From Solen grandis (taxonomy: Eukaryota; Mollusca; Bivalvia; Adapedonta; Solenidae): a stretch of DNA of 64,000 bases. The position numbers were made by a program, and so were the translations under genes. Under the pieces are notes generated by a model. That model saw only the letters and a program-made list of their open reading frames with translations. It was not told where the DNA came from and searched no databases. Below, in pieces: positions 26,101-38,220 of the stretch. Every line of letters starts with the position of its first letter. The first letter of the stretch is position 1. The stretch is taken from the NCBI GenBank assembly GCA_021229015.1, contig CM037788.1:52841360-52905359 (forward strand), read 5' to 3'.

Positions 26101-27722
26101 CCGAAGTTCTGTGGCTGAAATAAGATTCGAACATAGGACCGAAAATTTCATTTTAGGATTAAAGAGCTTCAGAATGAAACAGAAAGTTGAAACTTACACA
26201 GTTTGTAGTGCGACAGCATTTCTACATATATTTTGAGTCGTGACGTCATATGACGTCATATAACGTCATAAGCATACTTCTTAATTTTCATATTAGGGCA
26301 ATGATTTTGACATGATGCCAGTTGTTCAGAATAATGAAAATTTCAGAGTTATGAAAGTAAAGTATACGCTTTTGAACAAAAGAATTATCAGCACCCTTTG
26401 ACGTCATGTGACGTCAGAGCTAAAAATAGTGAAAAATGGTGTTCACGCTCTACAGCCGCCATTTATGGTCGGATTTTCTTCAAATTTTTACAGATTGTAC
26501 ATCTTGAAACTAAGGTGTGCATATAATGTCAGCTAACAGAAATTCCGAAATACCGAAGTTCTGTGGCTGAAATAAGATTCGAACATAGGACCGAAAATTT
26601 CATTTTAGGATTAAAGAGCTTCAGGATGAAATAGAAAGTTGAAACTTACACAGTTTGCAGTTCTTCATAATTTCTTAACATATTTAGAGTCGTGACGTCA
26701 AATGTCGCCATTACGTCATAAGCATACTTCTTAATTTTCATTTTAGAGCAATGATTTCGACATGATGCCAGTTGTTCAGAATAATGAAAATTTCAGAGTT
26801 ATGACAACAAAGTATGCGCTTTTGAACAAAAGCATCTTCAGCACCCTATGACGTCATGTGACGTCTGAGCTAAAAATAGTGAAAAAAGGTGTTCGCGCTC
26901 TACAGCCGTCATTTATGGTCGGATTTTCTTCAAATTTTTACAGATTGTACATCTTGAAACTAAGGTGTTCATATCCTGTCAGCTAACCGAAATTCCGAAA
27001 AACCGAAGTTCTGTTGCTGAAAAAAAGACTCGAACATAAGACCGAAAATTTCATTTTAGGATTAAAGAACTTCAGGATGAGATAGAAAGTTGAAACTTAC
27101 ACAGTTTGCAGTTCTGCAGCATTTCTACAAATTTTTTGAATCGTGACGTCATAGGACGTCATAAGCATACCACTTAATTTTAATTTGGGGCAATGATTTC
27201 GACATGATGCCAGTTGTTCAGAATAATGAAAATTTCAGAGTTATTGCAGTAAAGTATGCGCTTTTGAGCAACAGTATTTTCAGCACCCTATGACGTCACC
27301 TGACGTCAGAGCTGAAAATAGTGAAAAATGGTATTTGCGCTCTACAGCCGCCATTTATGATAAGATTTTCTTCAAATTTTTAGAGATGGTACATTTTGCA
27401 ACTAAGGTCTGAATATTTTGTCAGCTAACCTTAATTCCTAAAAACCGAAGTATTGTGGCTGAAGTAAGATTCGAACATAGGACCTTTAAACTAGAAATCA
27501 AGTTTGCAGTCATGTCCTTACGTCATATGACATCATGTTACGTCACAGACTAATACTTAGTTCTTATCATTTGCACTGATTTCGGAATATAATGTCAATT
27601 GTTCAGCATGAACATGAAATACTACCAGAGGTGAGTCATTACATGAAAGTTCTATCTCCTGCTTTTTGCATTAACACAGCTTGCAGAAAGTCCTATCATT
27701 CGTTTTCACGAATGACATCTAG
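23115..27722 (+). mobile_element. Array monomer 8 (4608 bp), near-identical duplicate of the preceding one
   Basis: Runs from the CTAG at 23114 to the CTAG at 27719-27722, with the tail hairpin at 27696-27715. It has no AGGACTTTCTGCC head hairpin and opens directly with TTATTATTATTCTTTTC. It contains alpha subunits to about 25440 and beta subunits afterwards. Positions 22984 and 27592 start the same 63-codon open frame exactly 4608 bp apart, showing a recent tandem duplication. Confidence 0.6.
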
Positions 27723-30483
27723 TTATTATTATTCTTTTCTTCCTCGCGGATTTTCACATGTTGCAATCATCCTAGGAGAATGAAATTTCGATGGCATATT
27801 ATTCATATGCGTAATTAAAAAATTCTATAATTTTCAAATGCCTATGACGTCATATGACGTCACACTTGGCAATTTGCTACAAAAGTTTGTACGCGGTCTA
27901 GAGCGGTAATTAATAAACCGATTTTTATCAAATTTTCACAGAATGTGTATATTAAGTTCTAGTTGTGCATCTCGTTGTCCGTTTTTCAAAATTCGAAAAG
28001 CACAAGGTTCTATGGCGAATGCAAGATTCAAACCAAGGACGTCAAATTGATAAATGCTCATAAAATCGTCCCTAAATGAGACAGAAGGTTGATATTTTGT
28101 CAGTATATAGATCTCCGACAGATTTAAATAATATGTGAAAATAAACGTCTTGTGACGTCATATGACGTCATCAAATTTCTAATTTTTAAACACATAATTT
28201 TATATGTTACTATGGTCCAAGGACAATGAAATTTTGATGTCATATTCTCCAAAAGATGTTATTTTGATTTCTATGATCTTCATATCTCTATGACGTCATA
28301 TGACGTCACACGTGAAATAAGCTACAAAAGTTTGTACGCGGTCCTCAGCCATTATTAATGAACCGATTTTAAATTTCGATTCCAAGATTCGAACCAAGGT
28401 CGTAAATTTTCAAATTCTTATAAAATCGGTCCTATTTGAGATAGAAAGATGATATTGGGTCAGTATATAGGTCTCTGGGAGTCTTAAACATTTTGTGAAA
28501 ATAAATGTCATATGACGTCACGTGACGTCATTATATGATAATGAATCTTTAATTCTAACAAGATTATTTCTATATGTTGAAATATTTGAAGGGCAATTAA
28601 AATTTAAAGCCGTATGCTTCAGATGCTGAAATTTCGATTTCAATGATTTTCAGAAGCCTATGACGTCATATGACGTCACATTTGAAATTGACTAAGAAAG
28701 TTTGTACACGGTCCAGAGCCATTATTAATGGGCCGATTTTTATCAAATTTTCACGGAATGTGTATATTAAGTTCTTATTGTGTATACCGGTGTCCGTTTT
28801 TCAAAATTCGAAAAGTCCAAGGTTCTATAGCGAATTCAACATTCGAACCAAGGTCGTAAATTTTTAAATGCTTATAAAATCAGTTCTATTTGAGATAGAA
28901 AAGAGATATTTGGTCAGTATATAGGTCTCTGGGAGTTTTAAACATTTTGTGAAAATAAACGTCATATGACGTCACGTGACGTCATTATATGATAATGTAT
29001 TTCTAATTTTAACAAGAGTATTTCTATATATTGAAATTATCGAAGGACAATGAAAATTAAATGACAAATGATTCAGATGCTGAAATTTCGAATTCAATGA
29101 TTTTCAGAAGCCTATGACGTCATATGACGTCACATTTGAAATTGACTACAAAAGTTTGTACACGGTCCAGAGCCATTATCAATAGGCCGATTTTCATCAA
29201 ACTTTCGGAGAATGTGTATATTATGTTCTTATTGTGTATACCGGTGTCCGTTTTTCAAAATTCGAAAAGTCCAAGCATCTATGGCGGATCCAAGATTCGA
29301 ACCAAGGACGTCAATTTTTAAATGCTTATAAAAACTGTCCTATTTGAGATAGAAAGTTGAAATTTTGTCAGTTAGTAGGTCTCTGGGTGTCTTAACAATT
29401 ATGTGAAAATAAACGTCATATGACGTCACGTGACGTCATTTTATTATTATTATCATTATTTTCTTCTTCCTAACTAAACGCTTATTTTAATATGTTGCAA
29501 TAGTCCTAGGACGATGAAATTTTTATGGGTTATTAGGCACGTGAGGAAATTTTGATTTCAATGATTGTCAGTACCCTATGACGTGTCACAGCTAAAAAAG
29601 TGAAAAATGGTGTTCAGAAATGACGTCACAGCTAAAAATTGAATTATGATAGTATGCCCTGCCAGCTTACCGAAATTCCGAAAAACCGAAGTTCTGTGGC
29701 TGAAGTAAGATTCGAACATAGGACCAAAAATTTCATTTAAGGATTAAAGAGCTTCAGAATGAGATAGAAAGTTGAAACTTACACAGTTTGCAGTTCTGCA
29801 GCATTTCTACAAATATTTTGAATTTTGACGTCCAAGGACGTCATAAGCATATCACTTAATTTTAATTTGGGGCTTGATTTCGACATGATGCCAGTTGTTC
29901 AGAATAATGAAAATTTCAGAGTTATTGCAGTAAAGTATGCGCTTTTGAGCAACAGCATTTTCAGCACCCTATGACGTCACGTGACGTCAGAGCTACAAGT
30001 AGTGAAAAATGGTGTTCGCGCTCTACAGCTGCCATTTATGATCAGATTTTCTTCAAATTTTTACAGATGGTACATCTTGAAACTAAGGTGTGAATATTTT
30101 GTCAGCTAACCTTAATTCCGAAAAACCGAAGCATTGTGGCTGAAGTAAGAATCGAACATAGGACCAAAGATTTCATTTTAGGGTTAAAGAACTTCGGGAT
30201 GAGATAGAAAGTTGAAACTTATACAGTTTGCAGTTCTGCATAATTTCTACATATATTTTGAGTCGTGACGTCATATGACTTCATAAGCATACTACTACTG
30301 CTACTAATTTTTTCTTTCTTCGTTACTAAACGCTTATTTTTCGCGGAATATAATGTCAATTGTTCAGCATGAACATTAAATACTACCAGAGGTGAGTCAT
30401 TACATGAAACTTCTATCTCCTGCTTTTTGCATTAACACATGTTGCAGAAAGTCCTATCATTCGTTTAGACGAATGACATCTAG
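27723..30483 (+). mobile_element. Array monomer 9, with internal 540-bp deletion
   Basis: Begins as a copy of 23115 onward. At 28370 it jumps from AACCGATTTT to CGATTCCAAG, skipping about 540 bp present at 23763-24306, with AAATTT as junction filler. Alpha subunits follow, then a short beta stretch. The tail hairpin TCATTCGT-TTAG-ACGAATGA is at 30457-30476 and CTAG at 30480-30483. Confidence 0.55.
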
Positions 30484-32490
30484 TTCTTCTTATTATTCTT
30501 TTTTTCTTCCTCTTATATTTGTGTTAATTTCGAGGTGTTGCCATTGACTCAGAACAATGAAAATGTTATGGCATATATTTCAAACCATGTGCTTTCGGAT
30601 GCAACGTATTACATATTCATATGACGTCATATAACGTCAGATTTGACGTCAGGTGAAAAAGTTTGTACGCGGTCTACAGCCATTATTTCTTGACCGATTT
30701 TCATCAAATTTTCACAGAATGTGTATGTTAGGCTCTAGTTGTGCATCCCGGTGTCCGTTTTTCCAAATTCGAAAAGTCCATGGTTCTATAGCGAATTCAA
30801 GATTCGAACCAAGGTCGTAAATTTTTAAATGCTTATAAAATCGGATTTATTTGAGATAGAAAAGTGATATTTGGTCAGTAAATAGGTCTCTGGGAGTCTT
30901 ATACATTTTGTGAAAAAAAACGTCACATGACGTCACTTGACGTCATTATATGATAATGTATTTCTAATATTAATAAGAGTATTTCTATATGTTGAAATTG
31001 TCGAAGGGCAATGAAAATTTAATGACAAATAATTCAGACGCTGAAATTTCGATTTCAATGATTTTCAGAAGCCTATGACGTCATATGACGTCACATTTGA
31101 AATTGACTACAAAAGTTTGTACACGGTCCAGAGCCATTATTAATGGGCCGATTTTTATCAAATTTTCACAGAATGTGTATATTACGTTCTTATTGTGTAT
31201 ACCGGTGTCCGTTTTTCAAAATTCGAAAAGTCCAAGCATCTATGGCGGATCCAAGATTCGAACCAAGGACGTAAATTTTTAAATGCTTATAAAAACTGTC
31301 CTATTTGAGATAGAAAGTTGAAATTTTGTCAGTTAGTAGGTCTCTGGGTGTCTAATAATTATGTGAAAATAAACGTCATATGACGTCACGTGACGTCATT
31401 TTTTTATTATTATTATTCTTTTCTTCTTCCTAACTAAACGTTTATTTTAATATGTTGCAATAGTCCTAGGACCATGAAATTTTTATGGGTTATTAGTCAC
31501 GTGAGGAAATTTTGATTTCAATGATTGTCAGCAGCCTATGACGTGACATGACGTCACAGCTAAAAATAGTGAAAAATGGTGTTTGCGCTCTACAGCCGTC
31601 ATTTAAAGTCGGATTTTCTTCAAATTTTCACAGATGGTACATCTTGAAACTAAGGTGTGCTTATCCTGTCAGCTAACCGAAATTCCGAAAGACCGAAGTT
31701 CTGTGGCTGAAATAAGATTCGAACATAGGGCCGAAAATTTCATTTTAGGATTAAAGAGCTTCAGGATGCGATAGAAAGTTGAAACTTACACAGTTTGCAG
31801 TTCTGCAGAATTTCTACATATATTTTGATTCCTGACGTCATATGACGTCATAAACATACTTCTTAAATTTTATTTTAGGGCAATGATTTCGACATGATGC
31901 CAGTTGTTCAGAATAATGAAAATTTCAGAGTTATGACAGTAAAGTATTCGCTTTTGAACAAAAGCATCTTCAGCACCCTATGTCGTCATATGAAGTCAGA
32001 GCTAAAAAGAGTTAAAAATGGTGTTTGCGCTCTACAGCTGCCATTTATGGTCGGATTTTCTTCAAATTTTCACAGATGGTACATCTTGAAACTAAGGTGT
32101 GCATATCCTGTCAGCTAACCGAATTTCCGAAAGACCGAAGTTCTGTAGCTGAAATAATATTCGAACATAGGACCGAAAATTTCATTTTAGGGCTAAAGAA
32201 CTTCGGGATGAGATAGAAAATTGAAACTTACACAGTTTGCAGTTATGCAGAATTTCTTAATATATTTTGAGTCGTGACGTCATATGACGTCATAAGCATA
32301 CTACTACTACTGCTACTTTCTTTTTTTTTCTTCGTAACTAAACGCTTATTTATAATATAATGTCAATTAATCACCATGAACATGAAATACTACCAGAGAT
32401 GATACATTACATGAAACTTCTATCTCCTGATTTTTGCATTAACACAGGTTACAGAAAGTCCTATCATTCGTTTAGACAAATGACATCTAG
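30484..32490 (+). mobile_element. Array monomer 10 (about 2.0 kb)
   Basis: The shortest monomer: TTC/TTA tract, a diverged subunit near 30600, alpha subunits, then beta subunits. The tail hairpin (32464-32483) has one mismatch in its stem. CTAG is at 32487-32490. Confidence 0.55.
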
Positions 32491-35047
32491 TTATTATTAT
32501 TATTATTCCTTTTTTTCCAACCAAATCTAAGAGTTAATTTCGGTATGTTGTCATTGTCTAAGCAACATAAAATTTAAAATGCCTCGACAAAAAAGTATAA
32601 ATTTTTAAATTCAATATTTTTTTAATTTTCAGTGACGTCAATTGACGTAAGATTTGACGTCAGCTTCAAAAGTTTGTTCGCGCTTAGAGCCTTTTTTTGT
32701 TTTATCTTGATATTTTCACAGAAGATGTATATTATGATGTAGATGTGCATCGTGTCCTTCAAATTTTCAAATTCGAAAAATTTAAGAATTTATGGCAAAA
32801 CCGATTTTCGAACTTTGGTCCTAAAAATTTTTTTTAATGTTACAAAGGCTACTGATGAGATAGAAGCATGAAAATTGGACAGCTTATTGGCCCAGAGGTC
32901 TACTTTCTTTTCTCTGAAAGATTTCCCTTTAGGTCACGTGGTTATGACGTCATTTACAGGACAAAATCCTATTTTTTCAAAGATTTCTCTCGCTCTGGCA
33001 TCATTCATTTTGACTCTATTTTAATGAAATTGAAATTGCAGCGATAAAAAGTATCTTTTTATATATTTAATCATTTTCAATTTTCATTGGCGTCATATGA
33101 CGTCAGATTTGACGTCAGCTTCAAAAGTTTGTTCGCGCTCTAGAGCCTTAATTATTGGTCCGATTATCTTGATATTTTTACAGAAGATATATTTTAAGAT
33201 TTAGATGAACACCTTGGAATTCAAATTTCCAAATTCGAAAACATTAAGATTTCATGGCAATACCGAGTTTCGAACTTTGGTCCAAAAATTAAATTTAAAT
33301 GTTACAAAGCCCCCTGATGCGTTACAAGCATGAAAATTGGACAGCATATCGGCATAGAGGTTTACATTCTATTTTCTGAATAATTTTCTCTAAAGTCAAG
33401 TGGTTATGACGTCATCAAAAAGACAAAATGCATTTCTTTTTAAAGATTTCTCTCGCTCTGGTATCAAGAATTTTGAGTCAGTCTTAATTAAATCTTTAGA
33501 ATTGATAAAATTAAAATTGAAGTGATGCATACTGCAAGAAATGTTTGTTTTGTCACGTGATTATGACGTCATGCATACTTAAGCAAGAATTATTTTAAAA
33601 AATCATATAAAATCGCCAATAAGACCAATGGACTTAACCTTTTCAAAAATGTCGAAACTTAGTAAGTTCATAAGGTCTTGAAAATTTCAAGTGATTACGT
33701 CATCAAACATGGCAGTTATTCATGTTTGATGGAATGCCTACTTGAAAATGTTAAAACAAACCTGTTCGAATTCTTGAATATATTTTTTTTTCTTGATTAA
33801 TAGAACTTTAGCTGAACATGTCCTTGCAAAAAAGATATTTTTCTTTAGTCACTTGATTTCGACGTCGATAAAATATAAAAATCATTCATTTCAATACGTA
33901 TTCGCGCTCCAGCGTCACGAGTATTGATGCCTATCTTAAGCATACCTTAAAGAATTTATGTTGTGTACCTTGTTTATGACAACATTGATGTGTAAGCAAA
34001 ATATATTAAAAAGATCAAAAGATTGTATATATTACCTAAAAATAAGTATTAATGCCGTACCTTAACATGCGCAAAAAGTCCAGAAAATTTCAAGTGATTA
34101 CGTTATCAAACATGACTTATTCATGTTTTTCGTTAAAGTGCTAATTCATGGAAATCTAGTAATTTGCAGAAAGAAATGTAAGAGGTCATTGGGTTGGTTG
34201 AGCAAGATCCGATTGTTCTTTTGCAGAAATGAATGCCTGCGTTGAATAGTGAATTGTGATACGTTTTTTGAGTAAATGAGTCGCATCTTATTGCATTTGC
34301 TATTACGGCTTTCTGCAAACCTGAAGAAAATGACAAATACATGTATATCTTCCTATCGATTTTTCATGTTTTCTAAATGTTTAACGGTTTCTTTTTCTAA
34401 ATCTGTAAAAATAAGCAAATATACAAAGCAAATGAATATTTGAAAGTTTCAAGACTTTTATAGCGTTAATTACATAGAAATAAGAAATTGTTTGCATTAT
34501 TTTGCTTACACCTCTGCCTTTGTTTCCATCTAATTTTGCAAATGCAGAACACAATCAATTTAAAGGTTGAAAGTAATCGATTTTAAAGTATCTTTTTTTT
34601 CTTTTTCACAATTTCAATTGTGGATCAAATTGCAATGCATACATGTTAAAGCATATGTTTACAAAGAAAAATATATTAAATAAAGAATAAAAAAAATAAA
34701 ATCGATTGAATAACGTAAGAAAACAATTCTTGAGGATATTATTATTTTAAAATTTTCCTTTTTTTTTTCTTTTCGGAATGATAGAAAACGGGTGCATAAT
34801 CAAATAAGATCCATATTTATTCTTTCTCAATATCTTCTTAAGAAGATAAAAATGATAAAAAAAAGAATTAAAGCTTATTTTTGAACATAATCATAGTGTA
34901 TATTTAAGATAATGATGATTTACGTATTAAATCATACATTATTATGCATCATTATTTCATTTTTTTGTATTAACTTATATATTTAATACCTTTGAAATAA
35001 GCAAACGGAAAGCCGCTTCGTTTGTATCTTAAACAAACGACTTCTAG
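32491..35047 (+). mobile_element. Old, diverged array monomer with a distinct tail
   Basis: To about 34140 this holds clearly related but old subunits (GACGTCAGCTTCAAAAGTTTG near 32657 and 33113), with single rather than paired CRE sites. From 34150 to 34980 it is plain AT-rich DNA where I recognise nothing. It ends with a different tail: stem TCGTTTGT (35018-35025), loop ATCTTAA, ACAAACGA (35033-35040), then CTTCTAG (35041-35047) and T. The stem sequence differs from the other monomers while the fold and CTAG end are kept, so this may be a separate, older family. Confidence 0.45.
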
Positions 35048-37284
35048 TTTATAATATGGTTGTATTTTGTATTTTGTTGCTTTTGTGACGATGAGCTTTG
35101 TGCTTAACTCAAATAAAGATTATGTTCTGTTTTATATTACGGTTACATATTAACAAAAAATATGCAATACTTATCCTACCCATCATGTAATAATTAAACT
35201 AATATGTATAATTACAAACTCAATACAGAAGACATGATATGAGCAATGTCCAAACCGACGAGCGAAGCGATAAGTAGGTCATGGCCTATATGTATAAAAA
35301 CATCATTAAAATACAAACATCTACTGACTAATAACTTATTAAATATGATCAATTACACTGGAAACTATTTTATCCTATCATCAGACTCACATCGTGGTAT
35401 AAACTGCCTATCGAATAAACTTAGCTTTATACTCATTCGTGAAATTTTATATACTCTGACGTCATCGGAACTACTTTCTTGCGTTCAAATGTGTTTTGTG
35501 TATTGGACTCAACCGTATAAGATACTATTCTTTTTAAATATATTTTTTTCTTGTCGAGTATTTGAAAGTTGAAAATGCTTAACGCATATGCTTAATAAAA
35601 AGTTTCGAAAAGTTCGTGAATTGTTATAACCGTTTTTTAAATCCTGGGACTACTTAGGTGTGTACGCAGAACGGTTTGTTTGCTTGCACACGCGGAAGAA
35701 TACTAAAGGGCAGATAGTTGGGAGAATCCAGATTTTTTTTCTTTTATTTTCGTGTCTAATTTAAAATTATCAGATTATTAGTTAGAATGATGGGATAAAT
35801 AAATCCAAGGCTCGCGGTTTATATTTTCTTGGCCTCGCAGGATAAACTTATCTTTATCCAACACTAACCTAGTATTCTCTATTAAAACAATCATAAATCA
35901 CGTATTTGATACCCCCAAACAATCACATAGAAAATATCGGTCACTTAAAATTATTGCAATCACAGCTTTACATTCGACTGCAATACCAATTTGCACATGC
36001 GCTATCGGAAGTGAAAACCAATTTTAATTGGCCATACTTAATAACAGTAATGTATATACAGTACTGAATACCGTCCAGAAAAAGAACATTTTTGTAAAGG
36101 GATGATATAGATCTCTGAAGCCTGGAAAGTATGCATCATATGCATATAAATATGCATCTACAGGTACTGTTGGTAAATAAGACAATTTCTCATAACATAA
36201 ATACAGGAGTCCCTGTGCTAAAATCAAAAGAAAATGATAATAGCAATCCTGCTGTATTATGTGAACTCATTTATAAAAAGCTGTCCAAAGTAAAAAAAAT
36301 CTGATATCCAAAGCCAGCCATAACGAAAAAGTTCAATTTATTATCCTTGATTAGAAGGAAAAATTAATCGAGAAAATTGTGTGTTTGTGTGTGTTTAACC
36401 CTTTTTTATAATACAATTAACCCATGCTGCTGGCTCCCGAGCTCCCATCATAGTTTGCTGCGATTCTGTTTATTTACACAGTCTACTTGCTCTGCGGGGT
36501 GTTGACCTATATTTACACCCTACATGCTGCTGGCCGATGACAATATTACGGCTAAGTAGTCACGTGATAAGTAGTACAACCGGTAACTCATGAAGCTGTG
36601 TTACACCAAAGTATGATTTAATTATAAGTAGGAGTGCCACGTTCAAAATTTTGAGCATACACAATTTATGACAATTAAATTCAACTGAATGTTAATTAAA
36701 CATAATATTTAGAGAAAACTTACACCTGTTAATCTCAGCATGATTTTGTAGAACTTCTAACCACTAGTGGCATTGCATTATACATCAGAACCATTTAATG
36801 ATCTCAGCATTCAGTATTAGACCAGATTATGACGGATCCAAATAATGTGTATAATCAACACTTACAGCCTTAAAACATCTGCGCATTAGACTTCGTTTCG
36901 CGGGCTACAAAACGAAACCGGATGTTACATTTTTGTTGATTATAGGATCTATCAGGGTCGAACAATCAATTCCGAAACCTATTTTTTAGCGTTCTATCTT
37001 TCAGTTTACCTTAATATGGTGCAGTGTCTTACTGTTCGGGACACATCGTTCGAAGGGGAAAAAACAAACAGAGATCTAAAGAACTCGTTTCCGCAACTCC
37101 TTCCTTTTCTTTTGATTAATATTACAATGACCAATGGGAATTTAGCAAAGTATATAATAACCAATGAAAAGCCTGATTTTATTCCGCTTATTTACTGTGA
37201 GTGTCACAGGAAGTCAGGGTGAAAATAAACGGCCTAACGGCCGAAAAGATACAAGATCATTAACAAACAAAACAAAATGTTATA
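35048..37284. other. No gene recognised
   Basis: AT-rich DNA. A 108-codon open frame at 35246-35572 (+) shows no recognisable domain and has no convincing splice context. A GT microsatellite lies near 36378-36398. Confidence 0.5.
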
Positions 37285-37470
37285 TACTTTCCTTGTTTGG
37301 CGCTCAGAATATAAGGGTAGTTGCAGGACTGGTTTTGCCCGGTGTTAGGATTATGTGACTGGGTGTGATATCATGCCACATGTCTACGGGCGTGATACTG
37401 CAGTGTGACTATTTGTATTTATGTTTCAAATAGACATTGTCTCAAAATGATTGAAATACTGTCGGTCGAT
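37285..37470 (+). mobile_element. tRNA-type SINE body, head missing
   Basis: Contains the SINE core CCCGGTGTTAGGATTATGTG, GTGATATCATG and TCTACGGGCGTGATACTGCAG, followed by the AAATACTGTCGG tail and A-rich CAAACAAATAAAAC. The tRNA-like head seen in the copy at 62212 is not present, so this copy is 5'-truncated. The next copy follows directly at 37517. Confidence 0.65.
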
Positions 37471-37516
37471 GTTTAACCCAACAAACAAATAAAACAATAA
37501 TAAAAATATAAAAAAC

Positions 37517-37800
37517 GGAATCGGGATGTTGTGGGTTCGATCCTCGGCCGCGACATACCAAATTCGTAGAAAAATAGTATTGGTACTACGCCCTTGCTTT
37601 GAGTTCAGCATATAAGGATAGTTCCGGAACCGGTTGGCCCGGTGTCAGGATAATGCGACTGGGTGTGATATCATGTCATAATTCTACGGCGTGATACTGC
37701 AGTGTAGCAGCACTATATCTGTCTCAAGCTGACATAGTCTTCAAATGTTTGAAATACTGTCGCTGGGCGTAAAAGCCAGTGAATAAGCAAACATTAACAT
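37517..37800 (+). mobile_element. tRNA-type SINE, partial head
   Basis: Begins inside the tRNA-like head with a good pol III B box (GTGGGTTCGATCCTCGG), then ACATACCAAATTCG and the family core CCGGTGTCAGGATAATGCGA, TGATATCATGTCA and GGCGTGATACTGCAGTG. It ends with AAATACTGTCGCTGGGCG and an A-rich tail. It lacks the A box. Direct tandem placement after 37285-37470 suggests one SINE inserted at the tail of another. Confidence 0.7.
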
Positions 37801-37997
37801 TAAAAACACTGTTCTTTCAGCGCTATCGGCGCTTTGATTTGAAAGCGACATCTGTTGATAGAATGAGCCGTAACACAATTTGGTTTACATAATGCGTCGT
37901 TGCATTATTCTTGGTGCTTGGTGATATCCTTTATGGCATGGTGCGTGCGGGTAAGCGTTAGTTTAATGTTGGATAGATTGTTAGTTCAAGTTCTGCT

Positions 37998-38220
37998 CGT
38001 ACGATTAGGGTCTTTATGGCCGACCCAGCATCATGTTTAGTTTAATGCGCATAATGCTGGGTCGGCAGATTGTTCAATTAGCATCATGCTCGCTCAACGA
38101 GCATCATGCTCGATCAATGAGCATCATGCTTCTTCAATGAGCATCATGCTGGGTTGGCATTTAAATTTGTTGAGCATGATGCTGCATCGGGCTAAAACAT
38201 AATACAGACCCTTTCGTACG
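37998..38220. mobile_element. Small MITE with CGTACG termini
   Basis: The left end CGTACGATTAGGGTCTTTAT is the inverted complement, with a few mismatches, of the right end ATACAGACCCTTTCGTACG (about 38202-38220). The interior has GCCGACCCAGCATCATG facing ATAATGCTGGGTCGGC, so it is largely self-complementary. The AGCATCATGCT minisatellite starts inside it and continues beyond. Confidence 0.45.

Larger units (their letters stand above)
2501..35047 (+). mobile_element. Head-to-tail tandem array of Helentron-like (rolling-circle type) non-autonomous elements
   Basis: About 32.5 kb of directly repeated monomers, all in one orientation. Tail boundaries (hairpin plus ACATCTAG or a decayed form) lie near 2969, 5742, 8417, 11178, 13815, 16421, 18935, 23114, 27722, 30483, 32490 and 35047. 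The tail is GCAGAAAGTCCT, a short stem-loop, then CTAG and T. The head in left-hand monomers starts with AGGACTTTCTGCC, the reverse complement of the pre-hairpin tail motif. An inverted repeat that is terminal at one end and subterminal, upstream of a hairpin, at the other is the known layout of Helentron/Helitron2-type elements. No Rep/helicase reading frame is present, so these would be non-autonomous. Monomers contain internal subunits of about 440 bp and TTC/TTA-rich tracts. The family assignment is my inference from termini only. An alternative is a satellite that captured such termini. Confidence 0.65.

Noticed and set aside
22984..27783. Identical 63-codon open frames at 22984 and 27592
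   Set aside because: They are exact duplicates within a 4.6-kb tandem duplication and run through the tail hairpin into the TTA tract. They are not a gene family.
4124..31282. Recurring open frames of about 65 codons starting MTSHLK or similar in the left array (4124, 9480, 12285, 28670, 29124, 31085)
   Set aside because: They start at the ATG of the ATGACGTCAC palindrome and repeat because the DNA repeats. Frames differ in length between copies and break freely, so there is no sign of protein-level selection.
2501..35047. Centromeric satellite
   Set aside because: Monomers are long, carry transposon-like terminal hairpins and are flanked by ordinary interspersed DNA; nothing specific supports a centromere.
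35246..35572. 108-codon open frame
   Set aside because: No recognisable motif, AT-rich codons typical of background, no splice or homology support.
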